A stretch of DNA of 52,295 bases from Actinobacteria bacterium BACL4 MAG-120820-bin23 (GTDB lineage Bacteria > Actinomycetota > Actinomycetes > Nanopelagicales > Nanopelagicaceae): assembly GCA_001437855.1 (NCBI GenBank), contig LIBD01000001.1, forward strand, positions 1-52,295. The letters run 5' to 3'. The position numbers were made by a program, and so were the translations under genes. The notes below the pieces were generated by a model. The model did no database searches, had not been told where the DNA came from, and saw only the letters and a program-made list of their open reading frames with translations. Each line of letters starts with the position of its first letter. Position 1 is the stretch's first letter. Positions 1 to 8,756 of this stretch are shown one piece after another.

Positions 1-582
1 CATACTTTAAATGACCAAGCTGAAACTGTATTGCTTGGCTTAGCTCGAGGCTCTGGAACTAGATCACTATCAGGAATGTCTGTAAAAAATAATGTATTTG
101 TAAGGCCGCTGCTACAAATCTCAAGGGCAGTCACTGAAGCTGCTTGCATTGAGGGTGGAGTTAATATTTGGCAGGATCCGCATAATAATGATCAAAGATT
201 TACGCGAGTTAGAGTGAGAAAAAATGTATTACCAGTTATTGAAGAAAACTTAGGCCCGAAAATTACTGAGGCACTTGCCAGGAGTGCTGATCTATTACGA
301 GATGATGCAGATGCATTAGATGGCTTTGCTAATGAGTTTATTAATCAGGTTAATCCACTTGATTTAGATGTTAAAGATCTAGAACGTCTACCTAGAGCAA
401 TCCGGACTCGGGTTTTACGACTTGCGATTTATATTGCGGGTGCGCCAAGTGGCACTCTTTCAGCTGACCATATTTCAGCGGTAGAAGGCTTGGTCTCTGA
501 TTGGCACGGCCAAAAAGAGGTATCACTACCTGGAAATGTGAAGGTTTTAAGAAATTCAGGCAGAATTACCCTCTCAACCTAA
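1..582 (+). CDS. tilS: tRNA(Ile)-lysidine synthase, 3' part
   Basis: C-terminal part of TilS, which attaches lysine to C34 of the AUA-decoding tRNA-Ile in an ATP-dependent reaction. The reading frame is open from base 1, so the start and the ATP-binding PP-loop lie upstream of the window. The visible frame begins HTLNDQAETVLLGLARGSG, a segment typical of the TilS N-terminal domain, followed by the basic RVRVRKNVLP stretch and the helical C-terminal region. It is followed 13 bases later by hpt; the tilS-hpt-ftsH order is widely conserved in Gram-positive bacteria. Identity is confident; only the missing 5' end limits the call. Confidence 0.93.
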   Translation, partial: HTLNDQAETVLLGLARGSGTRSLSGMSVKNNVFVRPLLQISRAVTEAACIEGGVNIWQDPHNNDQRFTRVRVRKNVLPVIEENLGPKITEALARSADLLRDDADALDGFANEFINQVNPLDLDVKDLERLPRAIRTRVLRLAIYIAGAPSGTLSADHISAVEGLVSDWHGQKEVSLPGNVKVLRNSGRITLST

Positions 583-595
583 TCAAAGGAGAATT

Positions 596-1147
596 GTGGA
601 TCTTTCAGCCCTTGGTAACGATATCGAAAGAGTTGTTGCTAGCGAAGAACAAATCCAAACTCGCCTTAAAGAGTTAGCTGAACAAGTAAAAAAAGATTAT
701 GAAGGTAGAGATTTAATTCTTGTCGGAGTTTTAAAAGGCGCCGTTATGGCGATGGCTGATTTTTCACGTTACTTGCAACGCCATGTCGATATGGATTGGA
801 TGGCTGTTTCTTCATACGGTGCTGGAACTAAATCAAGTGGCGTAGTAAGAATTTTAAAAGATTTAGATGGAGATATATTAGGAAGAGAAGTTTTAATCAT
901 TGAGGATATTTTAGATACCGGATTAACACTTTCTTGGCTGACTGAAAACTTGCTATCACGTGGAGCCAAGTCAGTAACAGTATTGACTGTGCTTCGTAAG
1001 CCAGATGCTGCTACCGTCAAAGTAGAGGCAAAGTATGTTGGCTTTGATGTTCCTAGTGAATTCGTAGTTGGCTATGGCTTAGATTTCAATCAGAAGTATC
1101 GAAATTTGCCTTTTATTGGCGTTCTTGCCAAACACCTTTATTCTTAA
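596..1147 (+). CDS. hpt: hypoxanthine phosphoribosyltransferase
   Basis: Purine salvage enzyme that joins hypoxanthine or guanine to PRPP to form IMP or GMP. The 183-residue length is normal for the family. The PRPP-binding motif is visible as VLIIEDILDTGLTL at about residues 99-112, and the VGVLKGAVMAMADF segment near residue 43 matches the first conserved loop. The start is GTG at 596, chosen because AAAGGAG (585-591) lies just upstream. It sits between tilS and ftsH, the usual position of this gene, and is probably co-transcribed with tilS. Confidence 0.95.
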   Translation: MDLSALGNDIERVVASEEQIQTRLKELAEQVKKDYEGRDLILVGVLKGAVMAMADFSRYLQRHVDMDWMAVSSYGAGTKSSGVVRILKDLDGDILGREVLIIEDILDTGLTLSWLTENLLSRGAKSVTVLTVLRKPDAATVKVEAKYVGFDVPSEFVVGYGLDFNQKYRNLPFIGVLAKHLYS

Positions 1148-1182
1148 GTCCCTTGAGTAGTAAAAAGAAAGCGATGTAATCG

Positions 1183-3240
1183 GTGGCGCAAAAAAAGAAG
1201 TTCAAACTTCCTGAGTTTAAAGGGATTAGGACTGGAAAAAAGTCCACTAAACCTTCACCTCAAATGGCACGCAGAATTTTCCGTGGCCCACTATTTTGGA
1301 TAATCGCTGCCCTGATTGCTGTAAGTATTTTTGGTCAGATTTCTACAACTGGAAAAGAATTTACCAAAGTTGAGACATCTGAGATTCTAAATCAGATTTC
1401 ACAAAATAATGTTAAGTCAGCCCTTGTAATTGATCGCGATCAGAAAGTTCAGATCATTTTAAAAGATGGGGAATTTGTTGGTGGTGCATCAAAACTTGAG
1501 GCCTCATACGTTGTTGGCCAAGAAGCACTAATTGTTGAACTTTTAACCAGTAATCCACCAACTACAAATTGGGATGTGGAAGTTCCAAAGCAATCATTTT
1601 TTGTTTCATTAATTTTAAGCATTCTGCCAATTTTATTAATTATCTTTTTACTACTTTTGTTTATGGGTGGTGGACAAGGCGGAAGAGTTTTCTCCTTTGG
1701 AAAATCGCGAGCAAAATTACACAATAAAGAGATTCCAACAAATACTTTTGCTGATGTAGCTGGAGCTGATGAAGCGGTTGCAGAATTACGCGAAATTAAA
1801 GATTTTCTGGCCAGCCCAGATAAGTACAAAGCTATCGGAGCAAAAATACCAAAAGGTGTTTTGCTTTATGGTCCGCCAGGAACCGGTAAAACATTATTAG
1901 CACGAGCTGTAGCTGGGGAGGCAAAAGTTCCTTTCTATTCAATCTCTGGCTCTGAATTCGTAGAAATGTTTGTAGGTGTTGGTGCCTCTAGAGTACGAGA
2001 TTTATTTGCACAAGCAAAACAAAATTCACCAGCGATTATATTTATAGATGAAATTGATGCGGTTGGTCGTCAGCGAGGAGCTGGCTTAGGTGGTGGTAAT
2101 GATGAGCGTGAACAAACCTTAAATCAATTATTGGTTGAAATGGATGGGTTTGATGCAAACGGCCAAGTAATTTTAATTGCAGCCACAAATCGTCCAGATG
2201 TATTAGATCCAGCTTTGTTAAGACCGGGACGTTTTGATCGACAAATTACGGTTGATAGGCCGGACTTGAAAGGACGGGCCGCGATTCTTGCTGTGCACGC
2301 AAAGAATAAAATGGTTACAAAGGATGTTGATTTAAATAATTATGCTAAACGTACACCTGGCTTTACAGGTGCGGATTTGGCAAATGTATTAAACGAAGCA
2401 GCTCTTTTAGCAGCCCGCGAAGATAGAAAAACTATTAAGAATGCCGATATTGATGAAGCGATTGATCGCGTTATGGCTGGTCCACAAAAAGTATCTCGCC
2501 TAATGACTGAAGAAGAGAGAAGAATTACTGCATACCATGAGGGCGGACATGCTTTAGTAGCGCATGCGCTTCCCCATACAGATCCAGTCCACAAAGTAAC
2601 AATCATGCCAAGAGGTAGAGCGCTTGGTTACACAATGGTGCTACCAGATGAAGATCGTTATGCAGTTACTCGAAATCAAATGCTTGATCAATTGGCTTAC
2701 ACAATGGGTGGGCGTGCGGCAGAAGAGTTAATTTTCCATGATCCAACAACGGGTGCATCCAACGACATTGAAAAGGCTACTAATTTGGCACGAGCCATGG
2801 TTACCCAGTATGGAATGACACAAAAACTTGGTGCAATCAAATTAGGTATTTCAGACTCGCAACCATTTTTAGGTAGAGATTACGGTCATCAACGAGATTA
2901 CTCCGAGGATGTGGCAGCTATTGTTGATAGTGAAATAAGAGTAATGATTGAAAATGCACACCAAGAAGCATTTGATATTTTGGTGGTAAATCGAGAAATC
3001 TTAGACTCCTTAGTTGAAGTACTGCTTGAAAAAGAGACTTTAAATAAAGAAGAAATCGAAGCAATTTTCAAGAAAGTTAAAAAAGTAAAATCAAGAGCAC
3101 CTTGGACAGGCTCTCAAAGTAGAGTGCCCTCTAATCAACCTCCGGTTGCGCTAAGGCCGGCAAAAGTTAAAGAGGTTGAAGTAGAAAAATCTGTAAAGAA
3201 AACACCTTCAAAAAAGATCGAAAAGGATTTAAGTGAGTGA
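1183..3240 (+). CDS. ftsH: ATP-dependent zinc metalloprotease FtsH
   Basis: Membrane-anchored AAA+ protease that extracts and degrades membrane and regulatory proteins. The 685 residues contain two transmembrane segments (about 36-55 and 139-161) enclosing an extracytoplasmic loop, Walker A GPPGTGKT at 230-237, Walker B IIFIDEID at 285-292, the second region of homology around 336-353, and the zinc site HEGGH at 452-456. The C-terminus is a lysine-rich tail. The start is GTG at 1183, with only a weak AAAGAAAG sequence upstream. The 3' end overlaps folE by 8 bases, so folate synthesis is probably co-expressed, as in other actinobacteria. Confidence 0.97.
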   Translation: MAQKKKFKLPEFKGIRTGKKSTKPSPQMARRIFRGPLFWIIAALIAVSIFGQISTTGKEFTKVETSEILNQISQNNVKSALVIDRDQKVQIILKDGEFVGGASKLEASYVVGQEALIVELLTSNPPTTNWDVEVPKQSFFVSLILSILPILLIIFLLLLFMGGGQGGRVFSFGKSRAKLHNKEIPTNTFADVAGADEAVAELREIKDFLASPDKYKAIGAKIPKGVLLYGPPGTGKTLLARAVAGEAKVPFYSISGSEFVEMFVGVGASRVRDLFAQAKQNSPAIIFIDEIDAVGRQRGAGLGGGNDEREQTLNQLLVEMDGFDANGQVILIAATNRPDVLDPALLRPGRFDRQITVDRPDLKGRAAILAVHAKNKMVTKDVDLNNYAKRTPGFTGADLANVLNEAALLAAREDRKTIKNADIDEAIDRVMAGPQKVSRLMTEEERRITAYHEGGHALVAHALPHTDPVHKVTIMPRGRALGYTMVLPDEDRYAVTRNQMLDQLAYTMGGRAAEELIFHDPTTGASNDIEKATNLARAMVTQYGMTQKLGAIKLGISDSQPFLGRDYGHQRDYSEDVAAIVDSEIRVMIENAHQEAFDILVVNREILDSLVEVLLEKETLNKEEIEAIFKKVKKVKSRAPWTGSQSRVPSNQPPVALRPAKVKEVEVEKSVKKTPSKKIEKDLSE

Positions 3241-3853
3241 GGTTAACTCAGTCTCTATGGGACCACATGATGGTGGTGCCAAGAAAGAGTTTGACCAAGA
3301 ACGGGCAGAAAAAGCTGTAACAGAGCTACTTTATGCAATAGGTGAAGATCCAAACCGGGATGGCTTGAAAGATACACCAAAAAGATTTGCCAAAGCGTTG
3401 TTAGAAAATTTTGCTGGCCTTTGGCAAAAACCTGAAGATGTTTTAACAACCACATTTGATATCGGACACAGAGAGCTTGTAATTGTTAGAGACATAGAAA
3501 TTTTTTCGCATTGCGAGCATCATTTAACCCCATTTCATGGCCTGGCTCATATTGGTTACATTCCAGGTGAGAGTGGAAGAATTACGGGAATTTCAAAACT
3601 TGCTCGATTAGTTGATCTTTATGCTCGCAGACCTCAAGTGCAAGAAAGATTAACATCGCAAGTTGCAGATGCACTAGTTGAAATATTAGAGCCTGGAGGG
3701 GTCATAGTAATTATTGATTGTGAACACTTATGTATGTCTATGCGTGGAGTTAGAAAGTCTCAAGCTAGGACAACGACCAGTGCTGTTCGTGGGCAATTAC
3801 TAAACCCAACAACAAGAGCTGAAGCAATTTCTTTAATTAATCAATCTAGGTAA
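3233..3853 (+). CDS. folE: GTP cyclohydrolase I
   Basis: First step of folate synthesis: GTP to 7,8-dihydroneopterin triphosphate. The 206-residue protein has the zinc-site motif FSHCEHHLTPFHG (C94, H97 as likely ligands) and the third ligand in DCEHLCMSMRGV (C167), by homology to the E. coli enzyme. The GTG at 3233 overlaps the ftsH stop by 8 bases; an in-frame ATG at 3257 (MGPHDGG) is an alternative start that would remove the overlap. It heads a folE-folP-folB-folK series, the same order as in mycobacteria. Confidence 0.96.
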   Translation: MSEVNSVSMGPHDGGAKKEFDQERAEKAVTELLYAIGEDPNRDGLKDTPKRFAKALLENFAGLWQKPEDVLTTTFDIGHRELVIVRDIEIFSHCEHHLTPFHGLAHIGYIPGESGRITGISKLARLVDLYARRPQVQERLTSQVADALVEILEPGGVIVIIDCEHLCMSMRGVRKSQARTTTSAVRGQLLNPTTRAEAISLINQSR

Positions 3854-3855
3854 AA

Positions 3856-4653
3856 ATGAGTAAAACATTAGTAATGGGAATTCTAAACATTACCCCAGAT
3901 TCATTCGCTGATGGCGGTAAATACTTTTCAAAAGATGCTGCAATAAATCATGGCAGAAGGTTGATTACAGAGGGTGCAGACATTATCGATGTTGGAGGTG
4001 AGTCAACTAGACCTGGTGCAGAACGCGTTAGTGAAGATGAAGAACTTAGTAGAGTTATTCCAGTAGTTGAAGAACTGGTAAAAGATGGTGCAGTTATAAG
4101 TGTGGACACAATGCGCGCTAACGTGGCTAAAGAAGCAATCGGAAAAGGTGCTTCATATATTAATGATGTAAGTGGTGGCCTAGCCGATGAAAAAATGTCA
4201 GATGTTATTGCTAAAAATCCAAAGATTCAGTACGTAGTTATGCATTGGCGGGGCCATTCAAAGGATATGCAAAGTAATACTGAGTATAAAGATGTCGTTC
4301 GTGATGTAAAAGAAGAATTAGACGAAAGGGCCATTTCTTTAATCAATCAAGGAGTAAGCGCAGAACAAATAATTTTAGACCCAGGCATTGGTTTTGCTAA
4401 AACTAGTGAACATAATTGGTCACTATTACAAAATATTGAAAGATTACAAATGCTTGGTTATCCATTACTAGTCGGAGTTTCTCGGAAGAGATTCTTAGGC
4501 GAATTGATTAACTCTAAAGAACCAGATTCAAGGGAGTTTGCCACAATAGCTTTAACAACCGAGTTAGCTCGCCAGCAGGTTTGGGCAGTAAGAACTCATT
4601 CAGTCAAAGCACATAAGGATGCAATCTCTGTAATCGAACGGCTTCGAAAATGA
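3856..4653 (+). CDS. folP: dihydropteroate synthase
   Basis: Condenses 6-hydroxymethyl-7,8-dihydropterin pyrophosphate with p-aminobenzoate to give dihydropteroate; the sulfonamide target. The TIM-barrel signatures are present: MGILNITPDSFADGG (8-22), DVGGESTRPG (about 46-55), SVDTMRA, DPGIGFAKT, GVSRKRFLGEL and a final RTHSVKAH. At 265 residues it is a normal single-domain enzyme. It starts 2 bases after the folE stop and overlaps folB by 4 bases (ATGA), so translation is probably coupled. Confidence 0.96.
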   Translation: MSKTLVMGILNITPDSFADGGKYFSKDAAINHGRRLITEGADIIDVGGESTRPGAERVSEDEELSRVIPVVEELVKDGAVISVDTMRANVAKEAIGKGASYINDVSGGLADEKMSDVIAKNPKIQYVVMHWRGHSKDMQSNTEYKDVVRDVKEELDERAISLINQGVSAEQIILDPGIGFAKTSEHNWSLLQNIERLQMLGYPLLVGVSRKRFLGELINSKEPDSREFATIALTTELARQQVWAVRTHSVKAHKDAISVIERLRK

Positions 4654-5006
4654 GCGACAAAATATTAGTTAAAGGTATCTCCGCTAAGGGGTTTCATGGT
4701 GTACTTAAAAGTGAACAGATTAAAGGTCAAAAATTTATTATTGATATTGAATTGAGTTTAGTTCTTAAAAATTTGCGAGATGATCTTAATAAAACAGTTA
4801 ACTATGCAGAGGTTACTGAAATAGTTGTAAAACACATAACAGGAAAACCTGTTCTTCTTATTGAAACTCTTGCAGAAAATATTGCCAACGAAGTATTAAG
4901 TCAATATAAGAAAGTAAATAATGTTTTAGTTACTGTACATAAACCTAAAGCGCCTATTAAATTCAAATTTAAAGATGTGCAGGTTCAAATAGAAGTCAAA
5001 AGATGA
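4650..5006 (+). CDS. folB: dihydroneopterin aldolase
   Basis: Cleaves 7,8-dihydroneopterin to 6-hydroxymethyl-7,8-dihydropterin and glycolaldehyde. At 118 residues it has the usual length. Visible family features are FHGVLKSEQ near the N-terminus (with the substrate-binding glutamate), NYAEV in the middle, LIETLAENIA, and the C-terminal KPKAPIKF segment holding the conserved lysine. It overlaps folP and folK by 4 bases on each side (ATGA junctions), consistent with one tightly coupled folate transcript. Confidence 0.93.
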   Translation: MSDKILVKGISAKGFHGVLKSEQIKGQKFIIDIELSLVLKNLRDDLNKTVNYAEVTEIVVKHITGKPVLLIETLAENIANEVLSQYKKVNNVLVTVHKPKAPIKFKFKDVQVQIEVKR

Positions 5007-5458
5007 AGGCCGTAATTGCTTTAGGTTCAAATATTGAAAATAGAAAGCTCAATTTAGATATTGCCATAACGCATCTTGAAAAGTTAATATCTAACCTTGT
5101 TACATCTAAGTACATTGAAACTAAGGCTGTTGGTGGGCCAATCCAGGCAGATTATTTAAATGCAGTTGCATTTGGTGAGTCAGAATTAGAAGCTGAAGAA
5201 CTTTTAAAAAGGTTACTTGAAATAGAAAATACGATGGGCAGGGTCAGAATAGAGAAATGGGGGCCGAGATTAATTGATTTAGATTTAATAGTTTTTGGGG
5301 ATCAGATAATAGATTCAGGTATTTTAAAGCTGCCACATCCACTTGCCCACACAAGAGAGTTTGTGATTGGTCCTTGGCTTTCCATAGATCCAAACGGTTT
5401 TATTCCAGGTATTGGGGAGATTAAAACAGTTTTGGCATCTTTAACTCAAAAGAGTTAA
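5003..5458 (+). CDS. folK: 2-amino-4-hydroxy-6-hydroxymethyldihydropteridine pyrophosphokinase
   Basis: Transfers pyrophosphate from ATP to 6-hydroxymethyl-7,8-dihydropterin, making the substrate of FolP. The 151-residue protein starts ALGSNIENRKLNL, and has the catalytic signature GPRLIDLDLIVFGD (metal-binding DxD) and LPHPLAHTREFVIGPW, all diagnostic of HPPK. It overlaps folB by 4 bases. A perfect AT-rich hairpin (5440-5459) spans its stop codon and may mark the end of the folate section of the transcript. Confidence 0.95.
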   Translation: MKAVIALGSNIENRKLNLDIAITHLEKLISNLVTSKYIETKAVGGPIQADYLNAVAFGESELEAEELLKRLLEIENTMGRVRIEKWGPRLIDLDLIVFGDQIIDSGILKLPHPLAHTREFVIGPWLSIDPNGFIPGIGEIKTVLASLTQKS

Positions 5459-5459
5459 A
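5440..5459 (+). terminator. hairpin across the folK stop codon (weak terminator or attenuator)
   Basis: Perfect 8-base inverted repeat TTTAACTC / GAGTTAAA with an AAAA loop, overlapping the folK stop. No clear T-run follows (CTTAATATCT), and the stem is AT-rich, so as an intrinsic terminator it would be weak. It lies at the boundary between the folate genes and panC, which has its own good ribosome binding site. Confidence 0.35.
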
Positions 5460-5497
5460 CTTAATATCTAGCCCGGTACCCGGAAAGGACTGGAGCA

Positions 5498-6286
5498 ATG
5501 ATAGAAATTCATAAATCCGCTGCAGATTTCGCACGCCAAAAATACGATGTATTGGTACCAACTATGGGTGCTCTTCATGCAGGACATGAGTCATTAATTA
5601 AAATCGGTAAATCTTCAGGGAAAAAAGTCTTAGTTAGTATTTTTATTAATCCGCTTCAATTCGAAAATAAAAATGATCTTGAGAATTACCCCAAATCAGT
5701 TGAAAAGGATTTAGCGTTGGCTGAATCTGCAGGTGCTGATGGAATTTTTATTCCAAGCAAAGAGGAAATTTATCCAGGAAAGGTAGATGAAGTTTCAGCC
5801 GGTGAGTTAGGTGAAATTTACGAAGGGAAATCTAGACCTAGTCATTTTAATGGGGTACTAACTGTAGTTAAAAGACTTTTTGAAATATCTAGCCCCCGTA
5901 TGGCAGTTTTTGGTGAAAAGGATTTCCAGCAACTATTTTTGATTAAAAAAATGGTTAAAGAATATGGTTTACCGATTGAAATATCAGCAGCTCCTACTAT
6001 CAGAGATGAATTTGGACTTGCTCTTTCCTCGCGGAATATGTTTCTAGATATCGACCAAAAGAAAAGTGCACAAGTACTTTTTCGAACGTTACAAAAGTCT
6101 AGTATCGATGAAATGAAGCAAGAGATTAAAAATGAACCTAACTTTAAGTTAGATTATTTAGAGATTATTAATGAGGAGTCCTTTTTAAAAGCAGATAAAA
6201 GCACTCGATATAAGCGTGGAATCATTGCTGGCTGGATTAATCAAGTTAGATTAATCGATAATATGCAGGTGAGTTTTACATCATGA
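5498..6286 (+). CDS. panC: pantothenate synthetase
   Basis: ATP-dependent condensation of pantoate and beta-alanine to pantothenate (vitamin B5). The 262-residue protein has PTMGALHAGH at 21-30 (nucleotide-binding HIGH-like motif), SRPSHFNGVLTVVKRLF, FGEKDFQQL and SSRNMFL, which together identify PanC. The ATG at 5498 follows AAAGGA (5484-5489) with 8 bases of spacing. It overlaps nadB by 4 bases. panB and panD, which make the two substrates, are not in the window; coaX, the next step towards CoA, is four genes downstream. Confidence 0.96.
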   Translation: MIEIHKSAADFARQKYDVLVPTMGALHAGHESLIKIGKSSGKKVLVSIFINPLQFENKNDLENYPKSVEKDLALAESAGADGIFIPSKEEIYPGKVDEVSAGELGEIYEGKSRPSHFNGVLTVVKRLFEISSPRMAVFGEKDFQQLFLIKKMVKEYGLPIEISAAPTIRDEFGLALSSRNMFLDIDQKKSAQVLFRTLQKSSIDEMKQEIKNEPNFKLDYLEIINEESFLKADKSTRYKRGIIAGWINQVRLIDNMQVSFTS

Positions 6287-7887
6287 GATTATTAACGGGT
6301 AAACCTGGCTGGAGTACCAGTGCAGATGTTGTTGTAATTGGATCTGGTGTAGCTGGTTTAACAACTGCTCTTAATCTTCGGTCACATGACTTATCAGTTT
6401 TACTTGTCACCAAAGCCACAATTGATGAAGGCTCAACAAAGTGGGCACAAGGTGGAATTGCTGCTGCGCTAGGACCTGGGGATACACCAGGCCAACACAA
6501 AAAAGACACATTAATTGCCGGTGCTGGTTTGTGTGACATCAAAGCTGTTGATGTCTTAGTTTCAGAAGGCCCAGAAGCAGTAAGAAAACTAATTGCACAA
6601 GGTGCTGTGTTTGATAAATCTGCAACCGGTGAGATTGCACTAACTCGTGAGGGTGGACATTTAAGAGATCGAATTCTTCATGCTGGTGGTGATGCAACTG
6701 GAGCTGAAGTATCAAGAGCTCTACTGGCTGCAGTAAAAGATGACAAAGGTATTGAGATCATCGAACATGCCCTTGCAATAGATGCACTAAAAAGTAAAAC
6801 TGGCCGAGTTTGCGGCGTAGTTCTGCATGTAATTGGCGCAGGAAGTAGAGATGGTGTTGGAATGGCTTTAGCTAAAGCTGTAGTAATTGCAACTGGTGGA
6901 TTAGGACAAGTTTATTCACAAACCACAAACCCTTCAGTTTCAACTGGTGATGGTGTTGCTTTGGCCTTACGCGCAGGAGCTAAGGTTGCAGATGTTGAGT
7001 TCATACAATTCCACCCAACTGTTTTATGGCGAGATTTGGCGAACAGGGGTCAACAACCATTGATCAGTGAAGCAGTTCGTGGTGAAGGGGCTATTTTGTT
7101 AAATCATAAGAATGAGCAATTTATGATTGGTAAGCACCCACAAGCAGACCTTGCTCCCAGAGATATTGTTTCTAAAGAAATTTTTAATCAAATGCAAGAA
7201 AGTGGTCAACCTTTTGTATGGCTAGATGCAACTAAAGTAAAAGATTTTAAAAATAGATTCCCAACAATCTATGCCTCATGTCTAGCAAATGGGATTGACC
7301 CAACTACTGAAAAAATACCTGTCGCACCCGCTTCTCATTATGCTTCAGGCGGCGTCAGAGTTGATTTAGATGGGCAATCTTCGGTAGCTGGGCTATATGT
7401 TTGTGGAGAGTCAGCATGTACAGGTGCACATGGTGCAAACCGGCTTGCCTCAAATTCATTACTAGAAGGATTAGTTTTTGGCGCCAGAATTGCTGCTGCA
7501 TTAGCCAAGAATTTACCAAATCAAGAAGATCCAATTGAAGATAATAGAACTAATCTGCTTGACCCTAAAATTGTTTTAACGTTACAAATTTCAATGAGTG
7601 AAGGCGCTGGCGTAATGCGTAATGAAGCTTCTTTACGTAAGACAATGCAAACTTTAAGTGAGTTATCAAAACTAACAAGCGAGCAACCAGAAATACAATC
7701 TTGGGAGGCTTCAAACCTTCATTTACTTGCCACAGCGATAGTGAATTCTGCGCTTACCAGAAAAGAGTCTCGCGGTTCACATTGGCGAAGTGATTACCCT
7801 AATATTTCAGATGAATGGTTATGTCGAATTACTGGTGAACTAGATTCAAATGGAAAATGGAAGACAGAATTGGAGCCAGTTAAATGA
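6283..7887 (+). CDS. nadB: L-aspartate oxidase
   Basis: FAD enzyme that oxidises L-aspartate to iminoaspartate, the first step of de novo NAD synthesis. The 534 residues carry the dinucleotide-binding GSGVAG at 20-25, STKWAQGGIAAAL, EFIQFHPTVL, SEAVRGEGAILLN and the C-terminal FAD segment GLYVCGESACTGAHGANRLASN (quoted to 20 residues or fewer as GESACTGAHGANRLASN). Length and motifs are normal for NadB rather than succinate dehydrogenase. It overlaps panC and nadC by 4 bases each. The quinolinate synthase gene nadA, often directly upstream in relatives, is not here. Confidence 0.95.
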   Translation: MRLLTGKPGWSTSADVVVIGSGVAGLTTALNLRSHDLSVLLVTKATIDEGSTKWAQGGIAAALGPGDTPGQHKKDTLIAGAGLCDIKAVDVLVSEGPEAVRKLIAQGAVFDKSATGEIALTREGGHLRDRILHAGGDATGAEVSRALLAAVKDDKGIEIIEHALAIDALKSKTGRVCGVVLHVIGAGSRDGVGMALAKAVVIATGGLGQVYSQTTNPSVSTGDGVALALRAGAKVADVEFIQFHPTVLWRDLANRGQQPLISEAVRGEGAILLNHKNEQFMIGKHPQADLAPRDIVSKEIFNQMQESGQPFVWLDATKVKDFKNRFPTIYASCLANGIDPTTEKIPVAPASHYASGGVRVDLDGQSSVAGLYVCGESACTGAHGANRLASNSLLEGLVFGARIAAALAKNLPNQEDPIEDNRTNLLDPKIVLTLQISMSEGAGVMRNEASLRKTMQTLSELSKLTSEQPEIQSWEASNLHLLATAIVNSALTRKESRGSHWRSDYPNISDEWLCRITGELDSNGKWKTELEPVK

Positions 7888-8756
7888 ATCAATTAAGAGA
7901 TAATTTAAAATTGATTGGGTTGTCACCAAATCATATTTTCCAACAAGTAAAAGATGCAATTGCTGAAGATTTAGCAGGAGGTGAGGATGTAACCTCAAAT
8001 GCGACTATTTCAGATTCACAAGTATCTACAGCCGACTTTATATCTAAAGCTGATGGAGTTGTCAGTGGCCTACATGTTGCAGCAGCTGTTTTAGAGTATT
8101 GCGGAGTTAATAATTATGAAGTTTTAGTCGATGAAGGTATGCAAGTTAAATCTGGGAAAGTATTGATTACAGCTCAAGGCAATACAAAAAAATTACTTCT
8201 AGCCGAGAGAACTGCACTTAACTTTCTCTCACATTTAAGTGGTATTTCAACTTTAACAAATAAGTGGGTAATTCAGACAGCTGGGACTAAATGCAAAATT
8301 AGAGATACTAGAAAAACTACCCCCGGACTTAGGCAGCTAGAAAAGTTTGCGGTAAAAATGGGTGGTGGAGAGAATCACCGACTTTCACTATCTCACTCAG
8401 TATTACTTAAGGATAATCACATTATTGCTGCTGGTGGTATTGCGAAGGCATTTAAATTAATCAAAGAAAAATACCCAACTAAAGAGTTAGAGATAGAGGT
8501 TGACAACTTAGATCAGTTAGCTGAAGTTATTTTACTTCAGCCAAATTTGGTTTTACTAGACAACATGAGTGTAGATGAGTGCCAAAAAGCAGTTGAAATA
8601 GTAAAAGGTAAATTTCAGTTAGAAGCTTCAGGAGGTCTAACTTTAGAAAATGCTAAGGCCTATGCGCAGACTGGGGTTGATTACTTAGCTGTTGGTGCAT
8701 TAACTCACTCAGCTCCAGTTTTTGACATCGGACTAGATTTTAGAAAGGGAAAATAA
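7884..8756 (+). CDS. nadC: nicotinate-nucleotide pyrophosphorylase (carboxylating)
   Basis: Converts quinolinate and PRPP to nicotinate mononucleotide with loss of CO2. The 290-residue protein shows EDLAGGEDVTSNA near the start, LLAERTALNFLSHLSGIST, the substrate-binding TRKTTPGLRQLEKFAVKMGG, LLKDNHI and a C-terminal barrel ending EASGGLTLENAKAYA and DYLAVGALTHS. All are standard NadC features. It overlaps nadB by 4 bases (ATGA) and shares one base with the coaX start (TAATG). Confidence 0.96.
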   Translation: MNQLRDNLKLIGLSPNHIFQQVKDAIAEDLAGGEDVTSNATISDSQVSTADFISKADGVVSGLHVAAAVLEYCGVNNYEVLVDEGMQVKSGKVLITAQGNTKKLLLAERTALNFLSHLSGISTLTNKWVIQTAGTKCKIRDTRKTTPGLRQLEKFAVKMGGGENHRLSLSHSVLLKDNHIIAAGGIAKAFKLIKEKYPTKELEIEVDNLDQLAEVILLQPNLVLLDNMSVDECQKAVEIVKGKFQLEASGGLTLENAKAYAQTGVDYLAVGALTHSAPVFDIGLDFRKGK

